From: Alistipes sp. CHKCI003
Lineage (GTDB): Bacteria > Bacteroidota > Bacteroidia > Bacteroidales > Rikenellaceae
Length of the DNA: 51,816 bases
Assembly: GCF_900021155.1 (NCBI RefSeq)
Contig: NZ_FCNT01000101.1
Location: 1-51,816, forward strand
Direction of reading: 5' to 3'
Made by a program: the position numbers and the translations under genes. A model generated the notes under the pieces. That model searched no databases. It saw only the letters and a list, made by a program, of their open reading frames with translations, and had not been told where the DNA came from. Shown in pieces: positions 7,895-16,141 of the stretch (positions are counted from its first letter, which is position 1; each line of letters begins with the position of its first letter).

Positions 7895-8944
7895 TTACAT
7901 TTCGACATCATCCGGTTGCGGATCGGCAGGCTCCCAGCCTTTTACGGTCACGTCGAAGATAATGGGCTCACCGAAAATCTCGTCACCGCCATGCTCTTCG
8001 TCCGGATCTACGTTGCCGGCACCCTTCGAGAAGTCGAGCGTATAGATGTATTTCGTATTCTCCGCCCATGTCGTGTTGATGCCGACAGCAGCCCAACCGT
8101 AAGCATCCGCAGTTTCAGGGTAAACCTGCGCACCGTCCTTGGTCTTGATATTCACCAATACTGAGAGGAAAGAGTTCCCGTTAGTATTGGTCGGATCGGT
8201 CGAAGGATCCCATTTTGAAAGTGTCTGCGGGATCAGCATGGCGTTGTCGGCTACTTCACTGATTTTCGTCATGATGGTCTGAGCGTTGTCGTCCAAAGTA
8301 ATCGCGGTATTATACTCGACCTTATAGTCCGTCTTTTCATTACCTTGCTGCCAAGAACTGTTGCTGAAATCGAACGTGCCGCTCGAAGCGACCGAACCGA
8401 TCTTGACGCCTTTCACCAAATAGATATAAGCGTTGTTCGTATTCTTGGCCTTTACCTCGATCTGCGAAAGTCGATGCTTAAATTCCAGCGGAACACCGGC
8501 CCCTTCGTTGTCGGATTTATTACCGTTCGCATTGGCCGTGATGAAGTCGATCTGATCGGCGATCGTAGTGGAGGGAGTAACGGTAACGGATTTCGTCGTG
8601 TTGTCGATCGTCACGCCCGAAAGCGTCGAAGGAGCATAAGCGTAGAACGAAAGAGAACCCGTAGCGGGCCAATAATAAACCGGATCGGAAGTGAAAGAAC
8701 CCGTCGTACCGCTTACCGACTGTTTCGTGAAAACCGCATCGGTGAAATAGGGAGTTCCGGTATCGGTGAGAGCGGTCACCTTGAACGATTCGAGGTTGTT
8801 GATCGTAGTCTCCTGAGCGCGGGTACCCATTGCGGAACGGAACGCGATCCCGTCGCCCGTGTTGAGTGAAGACGTTTCGTCCTTCGAGCACGAAACCATC
8901 GCCAAAGCTGCCCCGGCAGCGAAAACGAATAATACTTTTCTCAT
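7895..8944 (-). CDS. Fimbrillin family lipoprotein (Mfa/FimA-like pilin)
   Basis: The protein has 349 residues. A signal peptide with lipobox LAMVSC puts the acylated Cys at about 19. The body has the fimbrillin pattern: YYWPATGSLSFYAYAPS (about 90-106), PLEFKHRLSQIEVKAKN, NAMLIPQTLSKWDP and WAENTKYIYTLDFSKGAGN near the end. Family members are exported as lipoproteins and polymerise or cap type V fimbriae after protease cleavage. It lies 88 bp after the DUF5119 gene and 135 bp before the DGR adhesin, so a shared transcript is likely. A C9 run (9002-9010) lies between its upstream neighbour and this gene. It could be the stalk or an anchor subunit. Confidence 0.85.
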   Translation of the reverse strand: MRKVLFVFAAGAALAMVSCSKDETSSLNTGDGIAFRSAMGTRAQETTINNLESFKVTALTDTGTPYFTDAVFTKQSVSGTTGSFTSDPVYYWPATGSLSFYAYAPSTLSGVTIDNTTKSVTVTPSTTIADQIDFITANANGNKSDNEGAGVPLEFKHRLSQIEVKAKNTNNAYIYLVKGVKIGSVASSGTFDFSNSSWQQGNEKTDYKVEYNTAITLDDNAQTIMTKISEVADNAMLIPQTLSKWDPSTDPTNTNGNSFLSVLVNIKTKDGAQVYPETADAYGWAAVGINTTWAENTKYIYTLDFSKGAGNVDPDEEHGGDEIFGEPIIFDVTVKGWEPADPQPDDVEM

Positions 8945-9032
8945 AACTGATAACTTGAATTAAAAAAAAAGAGTTAATAAATAATTGATTATCATGGATT
9001 TCCCCCCCCCAATGCCGGGGTGAGCGGGGCCA

Positions 9033-9998
9033 TCACATTTCGATACCGATATTTACATCCTTCCACTCGTCCACCGAGGGTTGGAAACCGCCGCCGTTGA
9101 CGATAGGCTCAGGCAGCGGAAGGCCGCTCAGCCTCAAAGTGACCTCATACGCATCGGGATCTTCGTGCAGTTGCGAGGTGACTTCGTCCGCGTCGAACGT
9201 GTAGGCGTATTTGTTGCCGTCGGACAGGACCGCATAGACGATCAGCGTATGTCGGCTTTGCGTATCGGGACAATGGCCGAAAGCGAGGAACTCCCCTTCA
9301 ACAGAGGTCTTATCGGCGCTGACCCGCAATTCGAACGGATGCGTGACCTGCTCGGCAGAAAGTGCCGCCGAACAGGGCAGGATGCCGCCTGACATACTCG
9401 ACAAGGTAGCGCTCAACCCCGAAACGTATTTCAGATTCTCGGCGTCGGTGATCTCGACCCGATATGTGCGGACCGATACGACGGGATGGAGCGTGAGCTC
9501 CGGTTCCGGCTCCGATTCCGTGAGCGTAATATCCTCTTCGGAGCCGCTCCACAGCCTGTCGGCCGTCAGGGCGATGCGCTCGCCCTCCGTGCCCTCAGCG
9601 CGGGGGGCATTGTCCGAGCGGACACCCAGACCGGTGACGCTCGAAGCGAGCAGGTCCGTCGTTCGGGTCGAAACCTCGAATGTCCCGTGCCGCTCCGTAT
9701 TCCGATAGACGACACCTTCCGTGTCGGAGTTCAGGCAGAGAGCATCGTAGGAGCCGACGGGCACGCGGATCGTGCCGCCGCTACGATCGGTGAACTCGTA
9801 ACGCAGCGCCTCGCCCTCCCCCTTCGGAAAGAGGTACAGAGACATGGAGGCGGGCGTGGCGTCGGGCGCCTCCGACCAATCGAAGACCACGTTCAACGAA
9901 ACGACATGGGAGTGGTCGTAGCATAGTTCTTTATGTTGGCATGCCGCCAGCGCCAGCGCGGCTGCACAGTGCAGCAGGTATTTCATCGTCTTTTTCAT
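9033..9998 (-). CDS. DUF5119 domain lipoprotein of a fimbrial locus
   Basis: The protein has 321 residues, with a short signal and lipobox ALAACQ (Cys about 20). The body resembles DUF5119/Mfa2-like proteins: SLYLFPKGEGEALRYEF, IRVPVGSYDALCLNSDTEGV and a C-terminal segment WKDVNIGIEM. Members sit in Bacteroidetes fimbrial operons and probably act as anchor or accessory subunits. The start overlaps the stop of the DUF3575 gene (ATGA), showing translational coupling. No enzymatic motif is present. Confidence 0.8.
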   Translation of the reverse strand: MKKTMKYLLHCAAALALAACQHKELCYDHSHVVSLNVVFDWSEAPDATPASMSLYLFPKGEGEALRYEFTDRSGGTIRVPVGSYDALCLNSDTEGVVYRNTERHGTFEVSTRTTDLLASSVTGLGVRSDNAPRAEGTEGERIALTADRLWSGSEEDITLTESEPEPELTLHPVVSVRTYRVEITDAENLKYVSGLSATLSSMSGGILPCSAALSAEQVTHPFELRVSADKTSVEGEFLAFGHCPDTQSRHTLIVYAVLSDGNKYAYTFDADEVTSQLHEDPDAYEVTLRLSGLPLPEPIVNGGGFQPSVDEWKDVNIGIEM

Positions 9999-11284
9999 CG
10001 TGCACCTCCTTTTCCTTTATTGGTGTTCCCTCGGCCGATCAGCCAGACGAGCGAGATTTCCACTTTCGTGGGGCCGAACCAGTGTCGCTGCCGGGTCGCC
10101 TGCCACACGTAGTGGCCGTCGATGGGCTCGTATTCCTTGTATTCGCCGCCGAGGTAGCCGATGCCGATGCCGAAGTCGATGTTCAGCCGCTTGGCCACGG
10201 GAAGCGAATAGCCGTACTCGATGCCCGCGCCGTAGCTGAGTTTGCTCTGGTAGCCCGTGCCGCCCAGCTCGAAGTCGTAGGTCAGCATCTGGCCGTACAC
10301 GCCGAGGTGGTGGCCCGTGAGGGGCTTCTGCTTCGCACGTCGGCCGAAATACTTGCGGACGTCCAGCTCCCCGCCGTAGGTGCGCCAGTAGTCGTGGCGT
10401 TTGTCGCTTTTCCACCATGCGTACATCCAGTTGCCGCCGATCGACCATCCCCGGCCGAGGTAGAACTCCGCGCCGAGGTTCGGCACGAGGGCGGCATCGT
10501 AGAGCATGTTCGTTTTCAGCGACATGTAGAACGGCTTGCGTGCCGGCGTTTCCGGCTCGACGGGAATCTCGGCGGGAGCGGGAGCGGGTTCCGGTTCTAC
10601 GACCGGTTCGGGTTCAGGGGCAGGTTCGGGCTGAGGCGCCGGTTCCGGCTTCGGAGCGGGGGCGGGGCGCTCGATCTCGCAGATCAGGCGCACGGCGGTA
10701 CTGCGCAGTTGGGGAAAGAAATGCTCCTCCATATACCACCACGCACGGCCGCCGCGAAGCATACCCAACTGCCTGTTGCGGCTGTCCACGACTTTACCGT
10801 CCCGAATGACCCATACGGGAGTGTTGCGCAGAATATCGAGCGCTTCGTCCCGATAGGGCATGTCCGAAGCTGCGACAAGCCGCTCCAGTCCGGCCCAGTC
10901 GATACCCAAAGCCTGAATGTCGAGGGTGGCTCCTTCGAGCGAAATATGCTCTTCAAGCCAAGCGACGAGGTTCTTCGCACGCTTTTCCGACAAGCGCTCG
11001 TTCAACTCGGTGACACCTTCCGGCGAGGCCGTACCCACGATCCGGAGGGTTTTCATACGGCACGAGGCGTCCCGCTGCAAGGCCCGGAGGCTCTCCGCGA
11101 AAGCGGTCAGACGCTTTGCGTTGTCCCGAAAATCGGGCTCCAGAATCGAATACCCCTGACGGAAATAGACCTGAACGTTCAGGGTATCGGTCTGCACCTG
11201 CATCTGCATCCGTTCCTGCCCGTAACCGATACGGCAGCACCCGAGCAGCAACAGAAACAATAATATAAATCTATTTATTCGCAT
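9995..11284 (-). CDS. OmpA-like/DUF3575 outer-membrane protein of the fimbrial locus
   Basis: I start at the Met at 11284 (MRINRFILLF) because it gives a normal signal peptide ending near GYGQ; an upstream ATG at 11356 would add 24 atypical residues. The mature protein begins with an OmpA-like peptidoglycan-binding region (about 25-200), including MKTLRIVGTASPEGVTELNE and LSEKRAKNLVAWL. A Pro-Glu-rich linker (about 205-245) then leads to a C-terminal beta-barrel (DUF3575) starting KPFYMSLKTNMLYDA. A wall-anchored barrel at the head of the operon could tether or export the fimbrial lipoproteins. Its stop overlaps the DUF5119 start. Confidence 0.82.
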   Translation of the reverse strand: MRINRFILLFLLLLGCCRIGYGQERMQMQVQTDTLNVQVYFRQGYSILEPDFRDNAKRLTAFAESLRALQRDASCRMKTLRIVGTASPEGVTELNERLSEKRAKNLVAWLEEHISLEGATLDIQALGIDWAGLERLVAASDMPYRDEALDILRNTPVWVIRDGKVVDSRNRQLGMLRGGRAWWYMEEHFFPQLRSTAVRLICEIERPAPAPKPEPAPQPEPAPEPEPVVEPEPAPAPAEIPVEPETPARKPFYMSLKTNMLYDAALVPNLGAEFYLGRGWSIGGNWMYAWWKSDKRHDYWRTYGGELDVRKYFGRRAKQKPLTGHHLGVYGQMLTYDFELGGTGYQSKLSYGAGIEYGYSLPVAKRLNIDFGIGIGYLGGEYKEYEPIDGHYVWQATRQRHWFGPTKVEISLVWLIGRGNTNKGKGGAR

Positions 11285-11365
11285 ACCTTGTAAAATTGGT
11301 TTTCTATATTTTCCGGAATCAGTCTTCGAGCGAAATGCCGACAGAAATCCGCTCATTTCGTATTT

Positions 11366-12327
11366 TTAACCGCTTGCTGCTTTTGCCTCCGACGAAAAGA
11401 GCCGAATTTCCCCCCCCCTCGAAAATTCGGAAGATACGGCCCGATTGCCTTTCGTGGAAGTCGGTTTCGATCCCCGCCTCAACTCCGAAGGCGTCATGCC
11501 GAAATATTGTTTGCAGAATATCGTGAAATAGGAGGAAGTGGCGAACCCATAGCTTGCGGCGATTTCCGCAACGCTTTTATCGGTATTCCGAATATCGCGC
11601 AGGATACGTTCGGCACGACGTTCGTTGAGCCACTCGCGTACCGGCCGCTTGAATTCCGCTTTGAATTTTCGCTGAAAATTGCGTATGCTCATGTTGGCCA
11701 ACGACGCAAAACCGCCCACGTCATTGACATGCAGATAATTTTGAAGTACGAAATCCTTGAAATTATCGCTGTTGCCGATAACGGATTTCAATAGTGTATA
11801 AAGTTCTTCCGGGCTATGATAACCCCGCAGGAGAATACATAGCTCCTCCTGTTTGAGCCGGTGGAAATGGAGACAATTAAGCCCTTCGCCGAGATTGTGG
11901 CAAAGTTCCGAATAGAAAGAAATAAGTTCCTTACAAACAGCTAATTGCGGAAATTTTCGGGGGGGGGAGAATGCTTACTGCTACGCTGACGCACATGGTG
12001 TTGCAGATCGGCCAAATCGTATTTGTTGCAAAGAGGCAACTGCCCGGCGAAAAAGCTGGCGATGAAATGACATGAGCCGATAGTTTGTCCGGTGAAGCCG
12101 ATATTCTTCGGGAGAAATACCAGCATGCCGGATTCGACGGTGCGCGGCGTGAAATTCCCCAATGCGATCCGCAGGCGGCCTTCCGCAAGATAAAGAAGCA
12201 CACTACGGCTTTCGTTCATACCCGAAATATCCGTGCCGTCAGACAAACGATACTGTCGAAACAGCGCGCTTTCATCCGTCGCATAATATACGCAGCCCGT
12301 GTGATCTTCTTTATTGTGCAGAGGCAT
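11366..12327 (-). pseudogene. AraC-family regulator of the fimbrial/DGR operon, frameshifted at a C9 tract
   Basis: Residues 1-124 from 12327 form an AraC-type cupin sensor (LYLAEGRLRIALGN, GMLVFLPKNIGF). The frame ends at 11941 after a run of nine C on the coding strand (G9 at 11959-11967). A second frame opens right at the tract (RKFPQLAVCKELISFYSELC) and runs without stop through the linker to two helix-turn-helix motifs (GGFASLANMSIRNFQRKF; DKSVAEIAASYGFATSSYF) and the stop at 11366. Ten or seven C would join them into about 320 residues. The TTG at 11791 is only an internal codon. It could be a phase-variable switch, a pseudogene or a sequencing error. A second C9 run lies at 11410-11418 near its C-terminus. 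Confidence 0.8.
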
Positions 12328-12352
12328 AAATGTATATCTTAGTTTTCGGTGG

Positions 12353-12360
12353 CAAAATTA
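12353..12360 (-). promoter_or_regulatory. Promoter -7 element for the AraC-type regulator
   Basis: TAATTTTG on the minus strand fits the Bacteroidetes TAnnTTTG -7 box and lies 26 bp upstream of the regulator ATG. No clear TTG element is seen at the -33 position. Confidence 0.45.
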
Positions 12361-12430
12361 CGATATTATACACGATCCGAATTTCTGAAATACGACAAAA
12401 AATATTCACAACACGACAAATTGCGCGTTT

Positions 12431-12940
12431 TTAATATTTAGCCATAGGGACAAACCGCACAGACGTTCCCGTAGATACGACAGATAAATCCGAGCAGGAC
12501 GTATTCGTTCGCAGTTCGACCGGCAGTTCCATGAGTTGCGATACTTTCAGTGCGATCGCGCGGCTCATATAAATATCGTCGTGCTTCCCTTCGACGGCTC
12601 CATAGCTGCCGTCGGGTTTCAACTCGTACCACTCGATTTCATCCAACGCCCGCACTTGTCGCGTTCGATATAGAGGATTTCGCGCAGGCGTTTGGTCATC
12701 TGAGTTACAAGATCGGTCTTGCCGGCAGCGTTCGTGCGGAACCCGTAACGCTTCGGTCGTCCCTCGCGGATCTGCACGGGGTCTGTCCGCAAGAACAGAT
12801 TATCGTAGTGTTCTTTTATCGTGTCGAGAATCGTCAGCGTATGGTCGTCCTCCTGCCCTTTGGGGTCGAGGCTGTTTGCTTCGACGGCCAGCAGCGTATG
12901 ACAGAACCACTCGGCGATCTGCACCGAACTATTGCTCCAA
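12431..12940 (-). pseudogene. C-terminal remnant of a phage large terminase-like protein
   Basis: Two minus-strand frames form a continuous phage-type C-terminus. About 12940-12660 encodes QIAEWFCHTLLAVEANSLDP and LVTQMTKRLREILYIERDK. About 12655-12431 encodes RALDEIEWYELKPDGSYGA and GKHDDIYMSRAIALKV. The KHDD segment resembles the metal-binding end of terminase RNase-H-like nucleases. The frames differ by one base near 12655; one extra C would join them. The N-terminal part, with the ATPase, is absent. The strand is opposite to the lysis genes, so the prophage has been truncated or rearranged. Confidence 0.6.
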
Positions 12941-12996
12941 TACAACGAGGTGAAAAATAACGCCAGCCGGCAACAACCTAAAAATAACGATACGAA

Positions 12997-13590
12997 ATGA
13001 AAATCTTGATCGACAACGGGCACGGCCGCGCCACGGCCGGAAAACGCTCTCCCGTATGGCCCGACGGGAAACAACTCTTCGAATACGAATTTAACAGGGC
13101 CATCGCCCGACGAGTGCATGAGGCGCTGACCGCACGCGGGGCCGACTGCGTGCCGGTCGTTCCCGAAATCGACGATATTCCGCTGGCGGAACGCACCCGC
13201 CGTGTGAACGAGATCGCCGCACAGGCCGGCCCGGAAAATTGCCTGCTCGTTTCGATTCATGCCAACGCCGGAGGCGGCACGGGATGGGAGGCATGGACAT
13301 CCGTCGGAGAAACGGAAGCGGACAGCTACGCAACGATCTTTTACGAAGAGGCCGCCCGTGCATTTCCCGAACAGAGGATGCGTATGGACACGATGGACGG
13401 CGACCCGGACAAAGAGGCGCATTTTTATCTGCTCCGACATACGACCTGCCCGGCCATTATCACCGAGAATTTCTTTATGGACACGGAGGCCGATTGCCGG
13501 CTGATTCTCTCGGAGGAGGGCCGCAAACGTGTAGCCGATATGCACGTTTCGGTGCTGCTTCGCTGTATCGAATATCACCGAAACAAATAA
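12997..13590 (+). CDS. N-acetylmuramoyl-L-alanine amidase (Amidase_3), phage endolysin
   Basis: The protein has 197 residues and is essentially the catalytic domain alone. Zinc-ligand motifs of Amidase_3 are visible: IDNGHG at the N-terminus, the second His region SIHANAGGGTGW (about 86-97), and the catalytic Glu in IITENFFMD (about 159). No signal peptide or cell-wall-binding domain is present, typical of an endolysin that depends on phage holin or spanin partners. It is the first gene of a compact forward cassette; the next gene starts 9 bp downstream. It cleaves the bond between muramic acid and the stem peptide. Confidence 0.88.
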   Translation: MKILIDNGHGRATAGKRSPVWPDGKQLFEYEFNRAIARRVHEALTARGADCVPVVPEIDDIPLAERTRRVNEIAAQAGPENCLLVSIHANAGGGTGWEAWTSVGETEADSYATIFYEEAARAFPEQRMRMDTMDGDPDKEAHFYLLRHTTCPAIITENFFMDTEADCRLILSEEGRKRVADMHVSVLLRCIEYHRNK

Positions 13591-13599
13591 CCTGCCGCT

Positions 13600-14052
13600 A
13601 TGAAAATCTACTACGATTCCAAACTCGCAAAGAGCCTGTTGTTCGGCTCGTTCAAAACCTGCATGTTCTTCGGCGTCGTGCTGACCGAGTGCACCGCATT
13701 GTCTGAAAAAGTGAAGCGGCATGAGGGGATTCATGTGCGGCAATATTGGGAATGTCTCGCCGCCGGCGTCGTATTGTGGTTTCTCCTCCATGTAGGAGCC
13801 GCGTTGCTGGGCGGCCATGTGTCCGCATGGTGGCTGTTGTTCGTGCCGACGACCTTCTACCTATTGTATGGGGTCGAATGGCTGATTTCTTACGTCTATC
13901 ACATCCTCCGAGGCGATGCACGCGACCGATGGAACGACGCAGCCTACCACGCTTCCGCCTTTGAGATGGAGGCATACGCGCACGAAGCCGAGGCCGATTA
14001 CCTGTCCTCGCGCCGGCGGTTCGCGTTCGTCAAATATTACGGAAAACTCTGA
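13600..14052 (+). CDS. Membrane protein with HExxH motif in a phage lysis cassette
   Basis: The 150-residue protein carries a His-Glu-Gly-Ile-His motif (RHEGIHVRQYWE, about 40-51) followed by two membrane helices (about 55-75 and 78-100). A second acidic/His segment, MEAYAHEAEADYL, lies at about 126-138. HExxH with a downstream EAEAD is the arrangement of zinc metallopeptidases, so a membrane peptidase is possible. Its place between endolysin and spanin-like genes makes a lysis role equally plausible. I do not recognise the family. Confidence 0.7.
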   Translation: MKIYYDSKLAKSLLFGSFKTCMFFGVVLTECTALSEKVKRHEGIHVRQYWECLAAGVVLWFLLHVGAALLGGHVSAWWLLFVPTTFYLLYGVEWLISYVYHILRGDARDRWNDAAYHASAFEMEAYAHEAEADYLSSRRRFAFVKYYGKL

Positions 14053-14058
14053 TGGAAC

Positions 14059-14550
14059 ATGATACGCGCCTTACTCATAGCCTCTGTTCTGTCGCTCTGC
14101 ATGGCAGGTTGTTCACCCAGCAGGGTATTGGTGCAAAGCCGCCAGACCGATAGCGTGCGGATAGACGAGAAAATCCGGATTCGGACGCAAATAAAATATG
14201 TTCCGGTCATCGTACATATTCCCGATCAGCAAACGAGCGTAATAGCCGAGCCGTCCGACACATCGCACCTCGAAACGCAATATGCCGCCTCCGATGCCTT
14301 CATACGTCCCGACGGGAAATTATATCACGACTTACGGAATAAGCCGCAAGAGAAGTCCGCAATCGTCCCCGTCGAAATTACGGATACAACGGCGACGAGT
14401 ACGATCGTCCGGCAGGAACAAGAGCGGATCGAGGTACCCGTACCGATGCCTCTCACATGGTGGCAGCGGTTCTGGAATATGTCGGGAAAAATCGCATGGG
14501 GACTGCTGGCCGGAGCGATTATCGGAATCATCGTGCGACGAAGATTATAG
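14059..14550 (+). CDS. Putative unimolecular spanin (lipoprotein with C-terminal membrane helix)
   Basis: The protein has 163 residues. The N-terminus MIRALLIASVLSLCMAGC is a lipoprotein signal with Cys at 18. The C-terminus (about 140-163) is a hydrophobic helix, IAWGLLAGAIIGII, ending in basic VRRRL. The periplasmic middle is polar and extended. A lipid anchor at one end and a transmembrane helix at the other is the topology of u-spanins such as phage T1 gp11, which bridge and fuse inner and outer membranes in the last step of lysis. Its position in the endolysin cassette supports this. No sequence homology is claimed. Confidence 0.6.
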   Translation: MIRALLIASVLSLCMAGCSPSRVLVQSRQTDSVRIDEKIRIRTQIKYVPVIVHIPDQQTSVIAEPSDTSHLETQYAASDAFIRPDGKLYHDLRNKPQEKSAIVPVEITDTTATSTIVRQEQERIEVPVPMPLTWWQRFWNMSGKIAWGLLAGAIIGIIVRRRL

Positions 14551-14552
14551 TT

Positions 14553-14939
14553 ATGGAGAGTTGCCGTACCCATACGATCATTGCAGGAACGAGCTTCGCT
14601 CTGCTGATTACCGCGTTGAGGGACGACGTGGAATTACCGGAGGAATTGCCCGACACGATTCCCTCCGCGTGGCTCGACGACCTCGACCGTTACCGCATCG
14701 TGCTGTTGTTATCGACGTCCAAACACGGCCCGAAGGCGATTGCCGGAACCGCAGCGGAATACGAACTGAAAATCGAGCGACGCGACAGCGCTCGCTACTT
14801 CGTAAATATTCCGGCCTCGGCGACCGAGGAAATGGAGGAAGGCGAAATCGTCCTTACCGTCGAATTGCGGGATACGCAGACCGATACGGTCATGAAAGCC
14901 GAACGGCGCACGGTTCCGCTTGTCAAAGCAAGACTATGA
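14553..14939 (+). CDS. Small phage structural or accessory protein of unknown function
   Basis: The 128-residue protein starts at ATG 14553, two bases after the previous stop; an upstream start at 14457 would overlap the preceding gene by almost 100 bp and is unlikely. It is acidic, with beta-rich segments such as YELKIERRDSARYFVNIPAS and EGEIVLTVELRDTQTD. These suggest a small beta-sandwich, as in baseplate or fibre-attachment proteins. Its stop overlaps the next ATG (ATGA). I do not recognise a family. Confidence 0.65.
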   Translation: MESCRTHTIIAGTSFALLITALRDDVELPEELPDTIPSAWLDDLDRYRIVLLLSTSKHGPKAIAGTAAEYELKIERRDSARYFVNIPASATEEMEEGEIVLTVELRDTQTDTVMKAERRTVPLVKARL

Positions 14940-15328
14940 AACTACTCTGCATATTGCAACAAGGCGATTTGTCCGTAACCGACGGCTCGGCACTTTCTCA
15001 CCGACTTTATTTCGACTTCGCAAACCGCATAGGCATCGACGGGAAAGACGGCGAAGATGGAACGGACGGAACGGACGGATTGACGCCGGAAATCGGCAAG
15101 GATGGAAATTGGTGGATCGGAGACCGAAATACCGGAGTACCGGCCGTCGCATTCCGCAGTTACGCATCGCTGGCCGCCTTCCCGAAACAGGGGAATAACG
15201 ACACGCTTTATCTGGATGAAACAACGAACCGGTTTTATCGCTGGGACGCGCCGGCACAAAACTATCGCACGGTCGGCCCCGACTACGACGACATCAAAAT
15301 AATCGACGGCGGAAACGCACAATTCTAA
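14936..15328 (+). CDS. Phage fibre-like protein with a short collagen-like repeat
   Basis: The protein has 130 residues. Residues about 35-50 contain a Gly-x-Asp collagen-like run (GIDGKDGEDGTDGTDG). A compact segment follows, GNWWIGDRNTGVPAV, then YLDETTNRFYRWD, resembling tail-fibre repeats in which short Gly-rich trimeric stalks join globular heads. It ends in IIDGGNAQF, and the next gene ends DGGNA in its restored frame, hinting at a repeated fibre tip module. It is coupled to its upstream neighbour by a 4-bp overlap. Confidence 0.65.
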   Translation: MKLLCILQQGDLSVTDGSALSHRLYFDFANRIGIDGKDGEDGTDGTDGLTPEIGKDGNWWIGDRNTGVPAVAFRSYASLAAFPKQGNNDTLYLDETTNRFYRWDAPAQNYRTVGPDYDDIKIIDGGNAQF

Positions 15329-15333
15329 ACCAC

Positions 15334-16141
15334 ATGGCCACGATAACGGTAAAAAGCAAAATCATCGTCCGCAACGATACCGAGGCGAATTGGGTCTCGG
15401 CGAATCCCGTGCTGCTGAAAGGCGAAGCCGGATATTGCACGGACAAACTCTACCTCAAATTCGGCGACGGTTCGACGAAATGGAACGACCTCCCCAAATT
15501 CGGCGGACAGTCCGTTATCATTCAGAGTACGGCGCCTTCGGATGGAAGCCGGCATACCTACGAAGAGGGGACATTTTGGATCGACCTTTCTGCGTCCTCT
15601 CCCGAAATCTACATATTGATCCAACGGGAGAGCGACAACCGCGAGTGGCTCCAGCTCATCACGGCCGAGGCACTCGCAGCAAAGGGGGCGATGCTGGCAA
15701 AGGATTTTGCAAAGGAGAGCGAAGCCGGCGCCAAGACCGGATATGTCGATAAGGCACTCTCGGCCGACAAGCTCAAAACGGCCCGAACTGTTACATTGAC
15801 AGGAGCCATCACGGGAAACACGACCTTCGACGGTAGTAAAAACGTATCTATCGAAACATCGTTGAAACCGCTCGAAGAACAGGACATCCCTGAGCTGTCC
15901 TTATCTAAAATCAAAGACGCAGGAACGGCGGCCGCGTGCAATACGGGCACCGAAGCCGGACAAATACCCGTAATCGGGGAGGATGGAATGCTCGACGAGG
16001 CACTGATCCCTCGGCAAACACTTACGACCGACAATGTGAACGAGGGCAAAAAGAATCTTTATTACACGAACGAGCGAGTGAGTGGCCGCTTACTTACAGG
16101 ACGATGCAAACACTTTTGTAATGGATGGAGGAAATGCATGA
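15334..16141 (+). pseudogene. Phage tail-fibre protein with Mtd_N-like N-terminus, frameshifted near its end
   Basis: Residues 1-60 resemble the N-terminal domain of the Bordetella phage major tropism determinant (Mtd_N / hyaluronate-lyase N-terminal type): NWVSANPVLLKGEAGYCTDK and LYLKFGDGSTKWNDLP. The middle has the fibre pattern GAITGNTTFDGSKNVSIET. Near 16099 one extra G diverts the frame. Removing it restores LTDDANTFVMDGGNA and a stop at 16139-16141 that overlaps the next ATG. As deposited, the shift fuses this gene to the next into a spurious 703-residue frame. Confidence 0.7.
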
